Source: Paenibacillus kribbensis
GTDB lineage: Bacteria; Bacillota; Bacilli; Paenibacillales; Paenibacillaceae
NCBI RefSeq assembly: GCF_002240415.1
Contig: NZ_CP020028.1
Span: 4,303,501 to 4,367,500 of the forward strand
Direction of reading: 5' to 3'
Length of the DNA: 64,000 nt
Of the stretch, positions 27,301-36,902 are shown one piece after another. Numbering within the stretch: position 1 is the stretch's first letter; every line of letters starts with the position of its first letter. The notes beneath the pieces were generated by a model. It saw only the letters and a list, made by a program, of their open reading frames with translations. It made no database searches and was not told where the DNA came from. The position numbers and the translations under genes are program-made.

Positions 27301-28927
27301 TTACAATCTCTTCACGAATGGCATCAATCGGCGGATTGGTAACTTGCGCGAACATTTGTTTAAAATAGTTGTACAAACGTTGCGGACGATCAGACAGCAC
27401 CGCAAGTGGAGCATCGTACCCCATCGATCCAATCGGCTCCGCACCTGTGAGCGCCATCGGCTCCAGCAGCTTGCGCAGTTCTTCAAACGTATATCCAAAT
27501 GCGAGCTGCAGCTGGTTAACATTTTCGTGCTTCGGCTCCGGCTGTTCCAATGCCTCCGGCAGTTCCTCCAGATCAACCAAATGCTCATCCAGCCATTGCT
27601 GATAAGGCTCCTCGGAAGCGATACGTTCTTTCAGCTCTTCGTCAGAAATGATGCGCCCTTCCTGGGTATCCACCAGCAGCATCCGGCCCGGACGGAGACG
27701 ATCCTTGTACAGCACATTTTCAGGAGCGATATCCAGCACACCCGCCTCTGAAGACAGTGCGATCAGATCATCTTTGGTCACATAGTAACGTGCAGGGCGC
27801 AGGCCGTTACGGTCCAGAATCGCCCCGATTTGGATACCGTCCGTAAACGCCATCGCTGCCGGGCCGTCCCACGGCTCCATCATGGTACTGTGATATTCAT
27901 AAAATGCCCGTTTTTTCGGGTCCATCGTCTCATGTTTGTTCCAAGGCTCCGGCACCATCATCATAGCTACATGAGGCAAGGAACGTCCGCTCAGATACAA
28001 AAACTCCAGCGTATTATCAAACATGGCTGTATCTGAACCATCCGGGTTAATGACTGGTTTTACCTTCGCGATATCCTCACCGAATGCTTCACTTTCAAAC
28101 TGTGCCTGACGCGCATGCATCCAGTTCACGTTGCCGCGCATGGTGTTAATTTCACCGTTGTGAATCATAAAACGGTAAGGATGCGCACGATCCCAGCTCG
28201 GGAACGTATTCGTACTGAAACGGGAATGGATCAGCGCAATCGCCGACGTCACCCGCTCTTCCTTCAAATCCAAATAAAATTTGCCCACCTGCTCGGTTGT
28301 CAGCATTCCCTTATATACAACCTTGCGGCATGACAAGCTCGGAATATAGAACGATTCGCCGTGCTGCTCCTCTTGGCTATAACGAATAGCAAGCTCTGCA
28401 CGTTTGCGAATGATATACAGCTTCCGTTCAAAGTCCAGCTCTTCCTTCAAATCGCTACTGCGGCCGATGAACACCTGACGCACGCCCGGTTTAGCCGCTT
28501 TTGCCGATTTGCCCAGCATTTCGTCATAAGTCGGAACATCGCGGAAGCCCAAACAATTTTGGCCTTCGTCCACGATGATCTCTCTCAGCTTCTGCTCATG
28601 TGCCTCACGGACTTTTGGATCATTGGATACAAAAAGCATGCCTACGCCGTAATGTCCGGCCTTTGGCAGCTTGAAGCCCAAGCGCTCCGCTTCCTCTTGA
28701 AAAAACAGATGGGGCACCTGAATCATAATCCCCGCTCCGTCACCGGAGTTTGGTTCACTTCCCTGACCGCCCCGATGCTCCATATTGACGAGCATGGTCA
28801 AAGCCTGACTTACAATATCGTGTGATGGTTTTCCCTTGATGTGGGCAACAAAGCCCATGCCGCAGGCGTCTTTTTCGAATTGGGGATCATATAGTCCCTG
28901 TTTGGGTGGTAAACCTGTCTGTCTCAT
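24329..28927 (-). CDS. gltB: Glutamate synthase, large (alpha) subunit
   Basis: 1532 aa from ATG 28927 (AAAGG 9 bases upstream); the ORF open to 29041 has no ribosome site and no homologous N-terminus. A short pro-segment precedes the N-terminal nucleophile Cys in [10 protein letters not shown] (Cys ~22), the class II glutamine amidotransferase. Then come the central domain, the FMN-binding synthase domain ([22 protein letters not shown]), the 3Fe-4S cysteines ([15 protein letters not shown]) and the C-terminal GXGXG beta-helix ([11 protein letters not shown]). It makes glutamate from glutamine and 2-oxoglutarate with the small subunit gltD, which is not next to it here. The downstream terminator implies that it is monocistronic. 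Confidence 0.96.
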   Translation of the reverse strand: MRQTGLPPKQGLYDPQFEKDACGMGFVAHIKGKPSHDIVSQALTMLVNMEHRGGQGSEPNSGDGAGIMIQVPHLFFQEEAERLGFKLPKAGHYGVGMLFVSNDPKVREAHEQKLREIIVDEGQNCLGFRDVPTYDEMLGKSAKAAKPGVRQVFIGRSSDLKEELDFERKLYIIRKRAELAIRYSQEEQHGESFYIPSLSCRKVVYKGMLTTEQVGKFYLDLKEERVTSAIALIHSRFSTNTFPSWDRAHPYRFMIHNGEINTMRGNVNWMHARQAQFESEAFGEDIAKVKPVINPDGSDTAMFDNTLEFLYLSGRSLPHVAMMMVPEPWNKHETMDPKKRAFYEYHSTMMEPWDGPAAMAFTDGIQIGAILDRNGLRPARYYVTKDDLIALSSEAGVLDIAPENVLYKDRLRPGRMLLVDTQEGRIISDEELKERIASEEPYQQWLDEHLVDLEELPEALEQPEPKHENVNQLQLAFGYTFEELRKLLEPMALTGAEPIGSMGYDAPLAVLSDRPQRLYNYFKQMFAQVTNPPIDAIREEIVTSTATTIGPERNLLHPEPESCRQIRLDSPVLSNEEFAKIRHVHRPGFKSMTIPIFFEAKEGAEGLRKALEGLFEAADRVIDKGHNILILSDRGVDADNAAIPALLAVSSLHHHLIKQGTRTRVSILLESGEPRDVHHYAVLLGYGVSAVNPYLAFETLDIMIQQGLLRGISHEKAVKNYIKAATKGVVKILSKMGISTIQSYRGAQIFEAVGLKQDFVDRYFTWTPSRIGGIGLEEVTMEALAHHNRAFTDKDGNDKVLDSGGEYQWRNDGEEHLFNPQTVHLLQQSVRSGDYELYKKYAKLVQGESKQYLTIRSMLQLKPAGESVPLEEVESAASIMRRFKTGAMSFGSISQEAHEDMAIAMNRIGGKSNTGEGGENPARFIPDANGDSRRSSIKQVASGRFGVTSNYLVNADEIQIKMAQGAKPGEGGQLPGRKVYPWVAEVRGSTPGVGLISPPPHHDIYSIEDLAELIYDLKNANPRADINVKLVSEAGVGTIATGVAKGRADIILVSGYDGGTGASPQGSIRHAGMPWELGLAETHQTLMLNNLRDRVVLETDGKMLSGRDLVVAALLGAEEYGFSTAPLVALGCIMMRVCQMDTCPVGVATQNPELRKNYMGDPAHVVNFMRFIAEDVREIMAELGFRTIQEMIGRTDCLDTVNADSHWKKKGVDLSLLLHVPELEDGSVRYRVQRQNHGLEETLDMQKLVPMAAEALANGTPVEGTLPITNVNRAVGTILGSEVTRKYGAAGLPEDTIRFNFVGSAGQSFGAFIPKGITLSVEGDSNDYVGKGLSGGKVIVRKSHKATFKAEENIIIGNTALYGATSGEAYISGIAGERFAVRNSGARIVVEGVGDHGCEYMTGGRVVVLGGTGRNFGAGMSGGIAYVYDPEGTFLNRCNLEMVLLEGVEDPAEAAELRGLIQRHVTYTGSEAGQRILEDWQIAVQQFVRVIPKDYKRMMEQIQKEEATGLSGDEALLAAFEANMRELARAGG

Positions 28928-29285
28928 GGAACGCAACCTTTCTGTTATAAAGTCATGCTGGCCTGAAATACAGGCGGCCGAATAGAAGACAGTGGCAACA
29001 AGAGGTAAATCAAAGAACAAACTACGAGGAATGGGGGACAAAACATAGGACGTATTCAGGCGGTACGGTCCGCCGAATGCGCATGTTTTTCAATAATTAT
29101 GCAATGGCTTGACTTGAAAAATACGTCGATTCCACTGATGAATCTAATTAGTTCTATCATTTTATCATCGACCTATCATGTTAGCAATTCAAAGTTTTTA
29201 TAATTGCGATAATAAATCTTTTACATTACAGCATCAACGTATCAATGTAAAAAGATATCATTTTTATGTATAAATATGCACTTTC
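28928..29285. other. gltB upstream region with a dyad
   Basis: No gene is seen. A small hairpin (GGCGG/CCGCC) lies near 29060-29080. A 12-bp inverted repeat, ATCTTTTACATT at 29216-29227 with AATGTAAAAAGAT at 29244-29256, is followed on the minus strand by T-rich sequence. The latter could be a second terminator behind the hydrolase gene or a regulatory dyad for gltB. No gltC-like regulator gene is adjacent. Confidence 0.4.
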
Positions 29286-29290
29286 AAAAA

Positions 29291-29327
29291 CAGCCTCTCC
29301 CATTCCCACAAGGAACAGAAAAGGCTG
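29291..29327 (-). terminator. Intrinsic terminator of the UPF0173 hydrolase gene
   Basis: On the minus strand CAGCCTTTTC pairs with GGGAGAGGCTG (10 bp with G-U pairs) and is followed by TTTTTG. It lies about 63 bases past the stop codon at 29391. Confidence 0.7.
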
Positions 29328-29390
29328 ACAAAGCATATCTAATAGAGGTGCTGACGATCAGGCGTATGTCCGTAATTCAGGCCATACGAA

Positions 29391-30074
29391 TTAAAATTCG
29401 AGACTTTCGCCGGGTTTTAAGGCTTTCCCTTCAATTCCTTCTTTGTGCAGACGGTCACAGAAGGCGTCTCCGTCCTGTTCAATACCCGGGAAGGTATTAT
29501 AATGTATCGGTATTACGCGGCTTGCACGCAACCATTTTGCTGCCAGCAGCGCATCCTCTGGTCCCATCGTATAACCATCTCCAATGGGCAGTACCGCAGC
29601 ATCGATGGAGTTGGTTTCTCCAATGAGACGCATATCGCCAAACAGGCCGGTATCCCCTGCATGAAAAAATGTTTTGCCTCCCATGGTCAATAAAATCCCT
29701 GCCGGCTCTCCCATGTATATCGTTTGTCCATCCACCGTCAAAGACGAACTGTGGAACGCAAGCGTGAATTTTACATGGAAGCCGTCAAATTGATGACCAC
29801 CGCCAAGGTTCATACCATGAGCTTTGGCACCCAGGGATGAACAATAGTCAGCCAGCTCAGCCACTGCAATCACAGGACAGTCATTGCGCTTGGCAATTTC
29901 AACAGCATCTCCAAAATGATCGGCATGGCCGTGTGTCAATAGCACCGCATCCACCTGAATATCCTCAGCTTGTACGGTTGCTTTGGGATTACCTGTCAAA
30001 AAAGGATCAATAATAATTCGTTTTCCCTCTGCTTCCACCAGCACAACTGAATGTCCGTAATATGTGATTTTCAT
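29391..30074 (-). CDS. UPF0173 metal-dependent hydrolase (metallo-beta-lactamase fold)
   Basis: 227 aa, the family's normal size. Metal ligands are visible: THGHADH (~47-53), the His in LAFHSS, the Asp in [10 protein letters not shown] and the His in VIPIHYNTF. It starts [15 protein letters not shown], as UPF0173/YtkL members do, with GGAGG upstream of ATG 30074. The fold hydrolyses ester or phosphoester bonds with two zinc ions. The physiological substrate is not known. It is monocistronic, with its own terminator. Confidence 0.9.
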   Translation of the reverse strand: MKITYYGHSVVLVEAEGKRIIIDPFLTGNPKATVQAEDIQVDAVLLTHGHADHFGDAVEIAKRNDCPVIAVAELADYCSSLGAKAHGMNLGGGHQFDGFHVKFTLAFHSSSLTVDGQTIYMGEPAGILLTMGGKTFFHAGDTGLFGDMRLIGETNSIDAAVLPIGDGYTMGPEDALLAAKWLRASRVIPIHYNTFPGIEQDGDAFCDRLHKEGIEGKALKPGESLEF

Positions 30075-30172
30075 ATCGTCTGCGCCTCCATTGTCACTTT
30101 CATTATTTAGGTTACTTTCCTTTATCCATTATACCATTTTTTGCATGCCTACTTCACCTGTATGCAAAATGC

Positions 30173-30985
30173 TCATTTATAAAAAGTATGATGACCGATT
30201 GTTTTCACCTTGGTCCGCGAATGATGAACCGTAAGATCCTGGGCCAACGTAAGCGACAGGAAAAAACAGGTATTATCAGGAACGGCTTTATGACCGTTCA
30301 AAGCAGCGTTAACCGCACGGATGCTATCCTGGTTCGGTTGGACACGACGAAGACGCCCGTTCGCGACCGGACTAAATTGCGCTTTTTGATAAATTACAGC
30401 CTGAATCGTATCGGGAAATGAGGCTGACCGCAGCCGGTTTAAGACAACGTTGGCAACTGCCACTTTGCCTTCGTACGGTTCGCCTTCTGCTTCTGCCATC
30501 ACTATTTTTTGCAGCAGGAGCAGTTCTTTAGCGGAGACAGGATAACTCCAGGTAGACAACGCCTTGTCATCCTGAGTGAGCATTTTTGTCTTCGTAAAGT
30601 AGATGGTTGTAGGAGGGGTTAGGATTGCGGACTTGCTGTGCTGGACATCAGGTTTTTTCGTGCCTGTGGTGACGTTATTCCGAGCTTGTTCCGCCTGCTT
30701 CATCTGGGAAGCGGGTAAAGGAGTCGGCATGATTTCTTTCCAGCTTGGCTGCCCATGAGCCGCGACAAAGATGGGGCTTGTCCTGTTTGACCCGTTATGG
30801 GTCCCCATCCTGTCGCCATGTGAAGGAGCCGAAGAGTTCCCTGACCAGCTCAGAGATTGCATAGATGCATTTTTATGATTATTCTGTGTTTGCTGAACCT
30901 CAGCGTAGAGTCCTATCCCCAATATACAAACAAGCAGCACACTCAAAAGAGGTGCAAACCAACGATATTCTTTAACAATTTCCAT
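30173..30985 (-). CDS. SleB-like cell-wall hydrolase, membrane-anchored
   Basis: 270 aa from ATG 30985, which has GGGAGG with 7-base spacing; the ORF to 31063 lacks a site. One N-terminal membrane segment (~10-28) is followed by a low-complexity Ser/Asn/Pro region (~30-150) and the Hydrolase_2 (SleB) domain. The domain shows LLLQKIVMAEAEGEPYEGKVAVANVVLNRL with the catalytic Glu, then FSPVANGRL and the C-terminal HHTFYK. Family members are lytic transglycosylases such as spore-cortex SleB and CwlJ-type proteins. A PG-binding domain is absent, so a vegetative role is equally possible. Confidence 0.85.
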   Translation of the reverse strand: MEIVKEYRWFAPLLSVLLVCILGIGLYAEVQQTQNNHKNASMQSLSWSGNSSAPSHGDRMGTHNGSNRTSPIFVAAHGQPSWKEIMPTPLPASQMKQAEQARNNVTTGTKKPDVQHSKSAILTPPTTIYFTKTKMLTQDDKALSTWSYPVSAKELLLLQKIVMAEAEGEPYEGKVAVANVVLNRLRSASFPDTIQAVIYQKAQFSPVANGRLRRVQPNQDSIRAVNAALNGHKAVPDNTCFFLSLTLAQDLTVHHSRTKVKTIGHHTFYK

Positions 30986-31096
30986 AATGTTCCTCCCGTT
31001 AACTTTAAGCACATTCCTCTGATATGTAACCCAAAATGCGCTTTTTGAATAACGCTGAAACACTATATCACTAAATTCGCTGATAGATCAAGGGTT

Positions 31097-31699
31097 TCAC
31101 CTTAATAATGGGAACATTTGAATTATTTGGTACATCGGTTTTTGCCCCATTCGAGTTGCATATAAAACAAATTTTTCCACTTCCCACGGCTCGGCAATTC
31201 GATCATTTGGCTGCCAAACTGAGGTCGGAACGGGCTGCTGCCCTGTGTATGAACGCGCTACGGTAATATGGGGTCGATAAGGTCGTTCCTCAGGTTTAAA
31301 ACCGAGCGGTTCGGTAGCCCGAACTATGGACTGATACAACTGATCCAGTGACTCCCGCTGCCCGGTAACTCCCCTCCACAATACACGTGGAAATTGCTCG
31401 CGGCCAAAAAAGCCTGCTCCTCCAATCCCGAGCGTGAACGGGGCATGCTCGGCTGCAGCTTGATATAACGCCTGCTCTAGTTGTGGAATATCCGAAGTCG
31501 CCACATCGCCCAAGAACTGAAGTGTTACATGGTAGTCTCTGAAATCACTCCATTTTCGGAAGGACAGATGGTCCAAATCCTGCTCTGCCCATTGGCGCAG
31601 CTTCTGCTTATGCTCATCTGGAATGGCAATAGCCGTAAAAAGTCTTTGCGACTGTGTGGTTGATGATATAGGTTCATTTGATAATTTATCCTTCTCCAT
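31097..31699 (-). CDS. thpR: RNA 2',3'-cyclic phosphodiesterase (LigT family)
   Basis: 200 aa from ATG 31699 (GGAAAGGAG 9 bases upstream). The two HxT/S motifs of the 2H phosphoesterase superfamily are present, HVTLQFLG (~63) and HITVAR (~150), with RLFTAIAIP at the start as usual for ThpR. It opens 2',3'-cyclic phosphate ends of RNA to 2'-phosphates. It stands alone between the SleB-like gene and a divergently transcribed dehydrogenase. Confidence 0.9.
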   Translation of the reverse strand: MEKDKLSNEPISSTTQSQRLFTAIAIPDEHKQKLRQWAEQDLDHLSFRKWSDFRDYHVTLQFLGDVATSDIPQLEQALYQAAAEHAPFTLGIGGAGFFGREQFPRVLWRGVTGQRESLDQLYQSIVRATEPLGFKPEERPYRPHITVARSYTGQQPVPTSVWQPNDRIAEPWEVEKFVLYATRMGQKPMYQIIQMFPLLR

Positions 31700-31774
31700 C
31701 CACTCCGACTCCTTTCCTATATACATCCCAACAAGTTACTGTTTGGGATGCCCTACATTTGGATAAAGCCATTT

Positions 31775-31810
31775 GTTATTATTTATAGTGACGTTGTTAT
31801 TTATAGTGAC
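31775..31810. repeat. Tandem 18-bp repeat in a divergent promoter region
   Basis: Two adjacent copies (31775-31792 and 31793-31810) share TTATTTATAGTGAC and differ at two positions. They lie about 125 bases upstream of the dehydrogenase gene and 76 bases upstream of thpR, where promoters of both genes are expected. A paired protein-binding site or a simple duplication are both possible. Confidence 0.6.
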
Positions 31811-31935
31811 ACGGAAAGCTCGTTTCTCCCCCTCTTTATGCAATTTTTCTGACAATCTGTTATCCTTGAAAAGATGGTTCGCCAGAAGATATTGGAAGCT
31901 TCAAGCTCAATCAAAAGTCGAGGAGGCTATGAATC

Positions 31936-32892
31936 ATGGGAAACATCTTAAGTTTACACCAGCTAACTGAAGAACAAGAAAAGCAAGTTCGTGCAGCAGC
32001 TCCGGGCTGCGAGCTGATCATTGGCAAAGCCCAGGAATTAGGGGCTGAACAGATCCGGCAGGCCGAGGTTATTTTAGGCTGGTCCAAACATATTGCCGAA
32101 GAGGCGCTGCATCCGAACAGCAAACTGAAATGGATACAAACCTGGTCGGCGGGAATTGACAAGCTGCCGCTCACCGAGTTGGAAAAGCGCAATATTTTGC
32201 TTACGAACACAAGTGGCGTACATGCGATTCCGATAACGGAGCAGATTTTCGGCATGCTGCTATCGCATACACGTTATTTGCAGCAAGCAGCTCTCTTGCA
32301 GCGTCAGAAAACATGGCAGCCACCGGAAGGTCAACTGACGGAATTACGTGGTAAAACGTTGCTGATAACTGGTGTTGGCGAAATTGGCCGTGAAACGGCT
32401 CGGCTTGCACAAGCCTTTGGCATGCGGGTGATCGGAGTCCGGCGATCCGGCAAAGAAGCTCCCCATGTAGAGCACATGTACACCAACGAACAATTACACG
32501 ATGCGTTGGGAGCTGCGGATATCGTGGTGAACATTTTGCCATTCACGGAGGAAACCCGTCACTTCTTTGACGAAAAAGCATTTGCAGCCATGCGTAAAGG
32601 TGCTTTCTTCATTAATGTAGGCCGTGGCGGCACCGTTCATACAGATGCGCTTGTACGCTCTCTGGAGCAACAGCATATTGCCTTTGCCGGGCTGGACGTA
32701 TTCGAGGAAGAGCCGCTGCCCGCGTCACATCCACTATGGAGTCTGGACCATGTCCTGATCACACCGCATATTGCAGGTGACACGGATCATTATGCTGAAC
32801 GGGCGGTAGATATTTTTGTTACCAACTTGAAAGCCTATACAGCAAAGCAGGAGCTGCCACTGAATTTGGTAAGCTATAGCGCCCAATATTAA
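31936..32892 (+). CDS. D-2-hydroxyacid dehydrogenase family protein
   Basis: 318 aa. NAD-binding Rossmann loop TLLITGVGEIGRETARLAQAFG (~140-160); substrate-binding and catalytic residues are Arg in INVGRGGTV, Glu in DVFEEEPLP and His in LITPHIAGD. GGAGG stands 9 bases before ATG 31936. The family reduces 2-oxoacids (glyoxylate, hydroxypyruvate, pyruvate-type). The substrate here is not evident. It converges on the methyltransferase gene with a 9-base gap and no terminator between. Confidence 0.9.
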   Translation: MGNILSLHQLTEEQEKQVRAAAPGCELIIGKAQELGAEQIRQAEVILGWSKHIAEEALHPNSKLKWIQTWSAGIDKLPLTELEKRNILLTNTSGVHAIPITEQIFGMLLSHTRYLQQAALLQRQKTWQPPEGQLTELRGKTLLITGVGEIGRETARLAQAFGMRVIGVRRSGKEAPHVEHMYTNEQLHDALGAADIVVNILPFTEETRHFFDEKAFAAMRKGAFFINVGRGGTVHTDALVRSLEQQHIAFAGLDVFEEEPLPASHPLWSLDHVLITPHIAGDTDHYAERAVDIFVTNLKAYTAKQELPLNLVSYSAQY

Positions 32893-32901
32893 CAAAACTA
32901 A

Positions 32902-33888
32902 CTACTCACAGACCCATATTTCCCGGCTCAACCCTGTCTTGCGTATGCAGCATTGCTCCTTAAGGGTCCAACCTGACTCGGATAGCAATCTTTCCATCGG
33001 CTCCGTGCTCACAATCACCGCCCGTGCGGCCAGACGTCTTAAGCTGCGCAGCATCTTTTTTTGTTCATCAGCAGGGAGCACGGAGCACAGGTTATAGGGC
33101 ATATCCAATATAGCCGCATCGTACGTGCCCTCCACCATATTCATATCCCCGAGTTTCACCAACTCCTCCTCATATCCAAAATGACGTAAATTGACGCGTG
33201 CTCCGCGTACCGCCAACGGATTGATATCATAACCGCAAATATGTTTCCCCATGCTTAGTGCTTCAATCATCACATTGCCCATGCCGCAGCACGGGTCCAG
33301 TAGCTTCAGTTCATCTCCATCTGCCTCGTGCACTGCTGCATGACGAACTGCCAAATTGACAAGCGCCCTGGCTACTAGCACCGGCAATCCCGTAGAATAA
33401 TACTGCGGTTTCTGACGGCGCTCCAGCCAGGAACGATCGCTATGCACGCATTGGCCCAGTAGCCACCGTTGTCCTGCCCTGATCACACCCAAAGTGATAT
33501 CCGGTTCCTTCATTTGCGCCTGTCCATGAATACGTGCGCCAATCCGACGTTCTATCCTGCGTCGCTCGTCATAGTCCGCCTTATTGTCGCCTTCCTTGAG
33601 ACACAGTACTTTGAAGGTCTTTCCGTCTTCAAGCTGCAGTGTGGAAGCTGCTTCGCATAGCTCTTCCAGCGTACCTGCATCCACGGCTATATCCAGCCGA
33701 AGGTGAATAAACGGGCTGGTCCCCGGTTCCAGCCGCCGCTCGGACAACAGCATGGAGTCATGCACAGGTGGCTGGTCGAATAGGCATTTTAATTCCAAAA
33801 GGCATAGCTCTCGCTCTGTTTCATGGCACGCATAGGTGTATATGTACCTTTGCTTCGTTTCGTTCGTGTTCATTTCATGTTTGTTCAT
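32902..33888 (-). CDS. UPF0020/TRM11-like SAM-dependent RNA methyltransferase
   Basis: 328 aa. The N-terminal half (~10-150) is divergent and may be a reduced THUMP-like RNA-binding part. The C-terminal half is a class I methyltransferase with LLDPCCGMGNVMIEAL (SAM loop, ~195), GYDINPLAVRGARVNLRHFG and the catalytic-type motif LDMPYN, a D-x-P-Y variant of the (N/D)PPY motif of N-methyltransferases. The likely substrate is a guanosine or adenosine base in RNA. The exact site is unknown. Confidence 0.75.
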   Translation of the reverse strand: MNKHEMNTNETKQRYIYTYACHETERELCLLELKCLFDQPPVHDSMLLSERRLEPGTSPFIHLRLDIAVDAGTLEELCEAASTLQLEDGKTFKVLCLKEGDNKADYDERRRIERRIGARIHGQAQMKEPDITLGVIRAGQRWLLGQCVHSDRSWLERRQKPQYYSTGLPVLVARALVNLAVRHAAVHEADGDELKLLDPCCGMGNVMIEALSMGKHICGYDINPLAVRGARVNLRHFGYEEELVKLGDMNMVEGTYDAAILDMPYNLCSVLPADEQKKMLRSLRRLAARAVIVSTEPMERLLSESGWTLKEQCCIRKTGLSREIWVCE

Positions 33889-33916
33889 GTAAGATCTCTT
33901 TTCATTTAGAATGACA

Positions 33917-34117
33917 GCTATATAAGTCGAACTTGAAAGTTACCTATCGTGCCACTGCGCATCCGGATGGTGCTTCCCATCGCCACCGCCCCCGGATTTC
34001 CGAAATAAAGCCTATGATCAAGGTAGAAATCCGGGGACAAAAGCGACCGCTTCGCTTGTACAGCACCATTCCGTCTACTCCGTTTTACTTGTACATTTTT
34101 AGTTCAACTTATATAGC
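33917..34117. mobile_element. MITE-like repeat element (copy A)
   Basis: About 200 bp bounded by 17-bp inverted ends, GCTATATAAGTCGAACT at 33917-33933 and its complement (one mismatch) at 34101-34117. Inside are GTGCCACTGCGC, a perfect 11-bp hairpin (CCCCGGATTTC at 33990-34000 with GAAATCCGGGG at 34026-34036) and GCGACCGCTTCGCTT. It matches a second copy at 36.6 kb. The right end supplies the last codons and stop of the LLM gene. It has no ORF, so any movement would need a transposase in trans. Confidence 0.7.
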
Positions 34118-35041
34118 CTGTACAGCTTCCGCTATAAGACGATAGGAGTCAAGCCGTTGTTCATAATCGGGAATCGGTGTGACCAACAGGAACTCATCAT
34201 TATCGTATTCAACCTGCAGGCTATGCAAGCGTTCGACAATATCTGATGGCGTTCCCACCAGCCAACGGGCTCGCATCGCCGGATCGCCTAATGTAATTTG
34301 TGCAGCCCATTGCTGCGCCTGTTCATTCGTCGAGGCACATACCGCCCCTATAGCAACCATCGTACGCGGCTTGTCCATACGTTTGGACGGCTGAAATCCG
34401 GAACGGTAAAGGTTCAACATTTCCTGTGCATTGTGCTCACTCATAAATTGACCGAACACATAGCCCGTTGAATACCGGGCGGCATATTCGGCGCTTTTGC
34501 GGTTAGTGCCCAGCATCCACAGGGCTGGCGGCTGTTCAGGCATTGGTCGAGCAAATACGGGCACCTGCTCATACTCGTAGGTGCCTTCCAGCAAAGCCAG
34601 CAGAGCTTCCATCGTCTGTGGCAGTTCGGCCACATGCTGAAGAAAGTTGCCGCTCAATGCCATCGAAGCATGGGGACCTCCACCGGGCGCTCTTCCAAGA
34701 CCCAGCTCAACCCTGCCCGGATATAGAGCAGCCAGCAGGTGAAACCATTCAGCTACCTTGACCGGACTATAATGCGGGAGCAAAATAGCCCCCGCACCCA
34801 GTTGGATTGTCTTCGTCAACGCCCCGATATGAGACAGCAGTACTTCCGGGCTGGAGGAAGCCAGCCCCTCCATATCATGGTGCTCCGAGGTCCAATAGCG
34901 TGTATATCCCCAGGCTTCTGCCCGTCTCGCCAGCTCACCAGCTCGTTGAACCGCCTGCTCCGGACGGTTGCCGGGCAGCAACGGCACCATATCGAGCACA
35001 CCGAGATTCAACGATTTTATAGATAAAGACCGAGATTGCAT
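34109..35041 (-). CDS. LLM-class flavin-dependent oxidoreductase (MsnO8-like)
   Basis: 310 aa, luciferase-like TIM-barrel. LNLGVLDMVPLLPG opens the barrel; YWTSEHHDMEGLASSSPEVLL is the conserved LLM block; GAGAILLPHYSPVKVAE and ELGLGRAPGG follow. AGGGAGG precedes ATG 35041. The family uses FMNH2 from a partner reductase to oxidise small substrates. The substrate is unknown. The C-terminus (VQAI-stop) is encoded within the terminal repeat of the MITE-like element, so a slightly longer ancestral C-terminus may have been lost. Confidence 0.88.
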   Translation of the reverse strand: MQSRSLSIKSLNLGVLDMVPLLPGNRPEQAVQRAGELARRAEAWGYTRYWTSEHHDMEGLASSSPEVLLSHIGALTKTIQLGAGAILLPHYSPVKVAEWFHLLAALYPGRVELGLGRAPGGGPHASMALSGNFLQHVAELPQTMEALLALLEGTYEYEQVPVFARPMPEQPPALWMLGTNRKSAEYAARYSTGYVFGQFMSEHNAQEMLNLYRSGFQPSKRMDKPRTMVAIGAVCASTNEQAQQWAAQITLGDPAMRARWLVGTPSDIVERLHSLQVEYDNDEFLLVTPIPDYEQRLDSYRLIAEAVQAI

Positions 35042-35110
35042 AGATATTCCTCCCTCCCTTCTATCAATTACAAACCAGTTCCTTCTACTATATAGGGTTA
35101 AAATTCAAGG

Positions 35111-36526
35111 TCAGTCCAGATCATAAATGGAACCCACCTTCAGCCCATATAACTCATTATAGATTTTTTCAGCAAACGCATCGGTCATGCCAGCAATATA
35201 GTCGATGACCATATGCTCCCATGTCCAGATCGGTTTGGCCTTGGCCTGGTCACGCTCGTAGCGCTGGAGCCAGTCAGTTGGAATAATGGACTTCGACGTC
35301 TCAGGGTCCAGAAAAGCCAGCCATAGCCGTCTAAGCATCCATTCACTTCGTTTTTGCAGCCGCTGTACGCGCAGATCGCGAATCATCGTAACCCAGGCAA
35401 AGCTTTTCAACACACTCACCGTGCGGAGCATATCCAAATCCTCGTTTCCATCCCGTACGAAGGTCACCTTTTTCCAATTCCCGTCATCGATTACACCCAG
35501 GCTGCTGACAAACAGGCTGACCCAATATGCCTTTACCTCTCGGCGTGTGCGGGAATAATCGTGTTCACATATCGGCATCTTGCCATTCCATACCTTCAAA
35601 AATTCGCTCAGCACAGCTGCCACCTTCTGCTCAATCTGAGCCAGCTGCCAGCCTTGCCAGAAGCTATCATCTAATGTAGTGATTTTTTCCGTAATCAGAC
35701 GTATCAAATACGGATCATATAAAAAATGCTCGTGCACTTCAATCTTGCCTGCCTTAATCCCGTCCTCCAGATCATGTGCGGAATAAGCAATATCGTCACA
35801 CAGGTCCATCAGCTGAGCTTCTAGCGTTTTTTTACCGTCCGGGATTCCCCAATCCTGGCGAATGGAGCGAATGTATTCCCACTCATGCAGGTACATCCCT
35901 TTTTTATTCAAAATACCCGGATACGGGTACTTGTTAATTCCCAATAATACAGCGTCCGACAAATTCAGACCGTCCACATTCTCGCGCTTCTCCAAAAACA
36001 TAATCAGGCGAAAATTGTGTGCGTTCCCTTCAAAATGCTCATAGATTTGCCGCTCGCGTGCATAGGCCAGCAGCCCCTGCTTGGACTCCGGCGTAAAGCC
36101 TTCTGCGGCGGCTATCTTTTCCACCTTCTGCTCAATGAGCTGATCTAAAATCCCGTCCAGCACCTCTTCGCCCTTATGCCCGAATGGTGGATGCCCAAAA
36201 TCATGTGCAATCGACGCGCATTCCACCACCTCGGGGTCAATAATCAGCCCGGCGTTATCCGCCTGCTCCAGCTCTACCTCAGGATGGCGGCGCAGCAAGC
36301 TGCGTGCTGCTTCACGCGCAATTTGTGCTACCTCCAGAGAATGCGTCAGCCGTGTGCGGTAATAGTCGCCCGTGCCTGCGCCAAATACCTGGGATTTGCC
36401 TTGCAGCCGACGGAAGGTCGGTGAATGGATTAATCGGGAGTAATCCCGTTCATAAGCTGCCCGCGAAGCGTCGCTTCGTGTTTGTTCGGCAAATTGCCGA
36501 TGCTCTCTTTTGTTTTGCCATGTCAT
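35111..36526 (-). CDS. dgt: Deoxyguanosinetriphosphate triphosphohydrolase (dGTPase)
   Basis: 471 aa from ATG 36526; the ORF's GTG at 36535 is too near GGGAG, which spaces 8 bases to the ATG. HD-domain metal ligands appear as RLTHSLEVAQIAREAA (His), CASIAHDFGHPPFGHKGEEVL (HD) and the later Asp in LCDDIAYSAHDLEDGI. DYSRLIHSPTFRRLQGKSQVF is the dGTPase N-terminal signature. It cleaves dGTP to deoxyguanosine and tripolyphosphate, affecting dNTP balance. It lies 69 bases upstream of the LLM gene on the same strand. The pair is flanked by related repeat elements. Confidence 0.93.
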   Translation of the reverse strand: MTWQNKREHRQFAEQTRSDASRAAYERDYSRLIHSPTFRRLQGKSQVFGAGTGDYYRTRLTHSLEVAQIAREAARSLLRRHPEVELEQADNAGLIIDPEVVECASIAHDFGHPPFGHKGEEVLDGILDQLIEQKVEKIAAAEGFTPESKQGLLAYARERQIYEHFEGNAHNFRLIMFLEKRENVDGLNLSDAVLLGINKYPYPGILNKKGMYLHEWEYIRSIRQDWGIPDGKKTLEAQLMDLCDDIAYSAHDLEDGIKAGKIEVHEHFLYDPYLIRLITEKITTLDDSFWQGWQLAQIEQKVAAVLSEFLKVWNGKMPICEHDYSRTRREVKAYWVSLFVSSLGVIDDGNWKKVTFVRDGNEDLDMLRTVSVLKSFAWVTMIRDLRVQRLQKRSEWMLRRLWLAFLDPETSKSIIPTDWLQRYERDQAKAKPIWTWEHMVIDYIAGMTDAFAEKIYNELYGLKVGSIYDLD

Positions 36527-36605
36527 AAAGCCCACTCCCTACGTACTCAATTGGAGTGATTATACATTTTTTTCACGTCACAGGAAAGCTTACATGACTT
36601 TCAAC

Positions 36606-36822
36606 TGTAAAAGTTACTTTTAGTGCCACTGCGCAGTCGGATGGTGCTTCCCATCGCCACCGCCCCCGGACTTCTAGAATAATGCCTATATTAGGGTAGA
36701 AATCCGGGGAGGTGATGCTTCCGAAGCGAGCTTTCCTACGGAAAGCTTTTAAAGCGACCGCTTCGCTTGTACAACACCATTCCGCCTGCTCCGTTTTCTA
36801 TATACTTTTTTAGTTCTACTCC
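36606..36822. mobile_element. MITE-like repeat element (copy B)
   Basis: A direct copy of the element at 33.9 kb. It shares GTGCCACTGCGCA, GGATGGTGCTTCCCATCG, CCACCGCCCCCGGA, GAAATCCGGGGA, GCGACCGCTTCGCTTGTAC and the CTCCGTTTT end. It differs by a 37-base insertion at 36714-36750 that folds as AGCTTTCC-TAC-GGAAAGCT. Its terminal inverted repeats are degraded. The 36527-36965 gap contains this copy, a terminator and a short remnant, and no gene. Confidence 0.75.
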
Positions 36823-36846
36823 AACACGAGAAATATCATACAAAAA

Positions 36847-36881
36847 AGGTGTTCCCCCGCCATTAGATTCAGGGAACACCT
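36847..36881 (-). terminator. Intrinsic terminator of the peptide ABC transporter operon
   Basis: A perfect 10-bp stem (AGGTGTTCCC 36847-36856 with GGGAACACCT 36872-36881) is followed on the minus strand by seven T residues. It lies about 85 bases past the last permease gene. Confidence 0.88.
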
Positions 36882-36902
36882 CTTAACTTCTATATTAAAT
36901 AG

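Noticed and set aside
28928..29280. Possible riboswitch or T-box leader upstream of gltB
   Set aside because: No conserved aptamer block or antiterminator could be found by eye; only small hairpins and one dyad.
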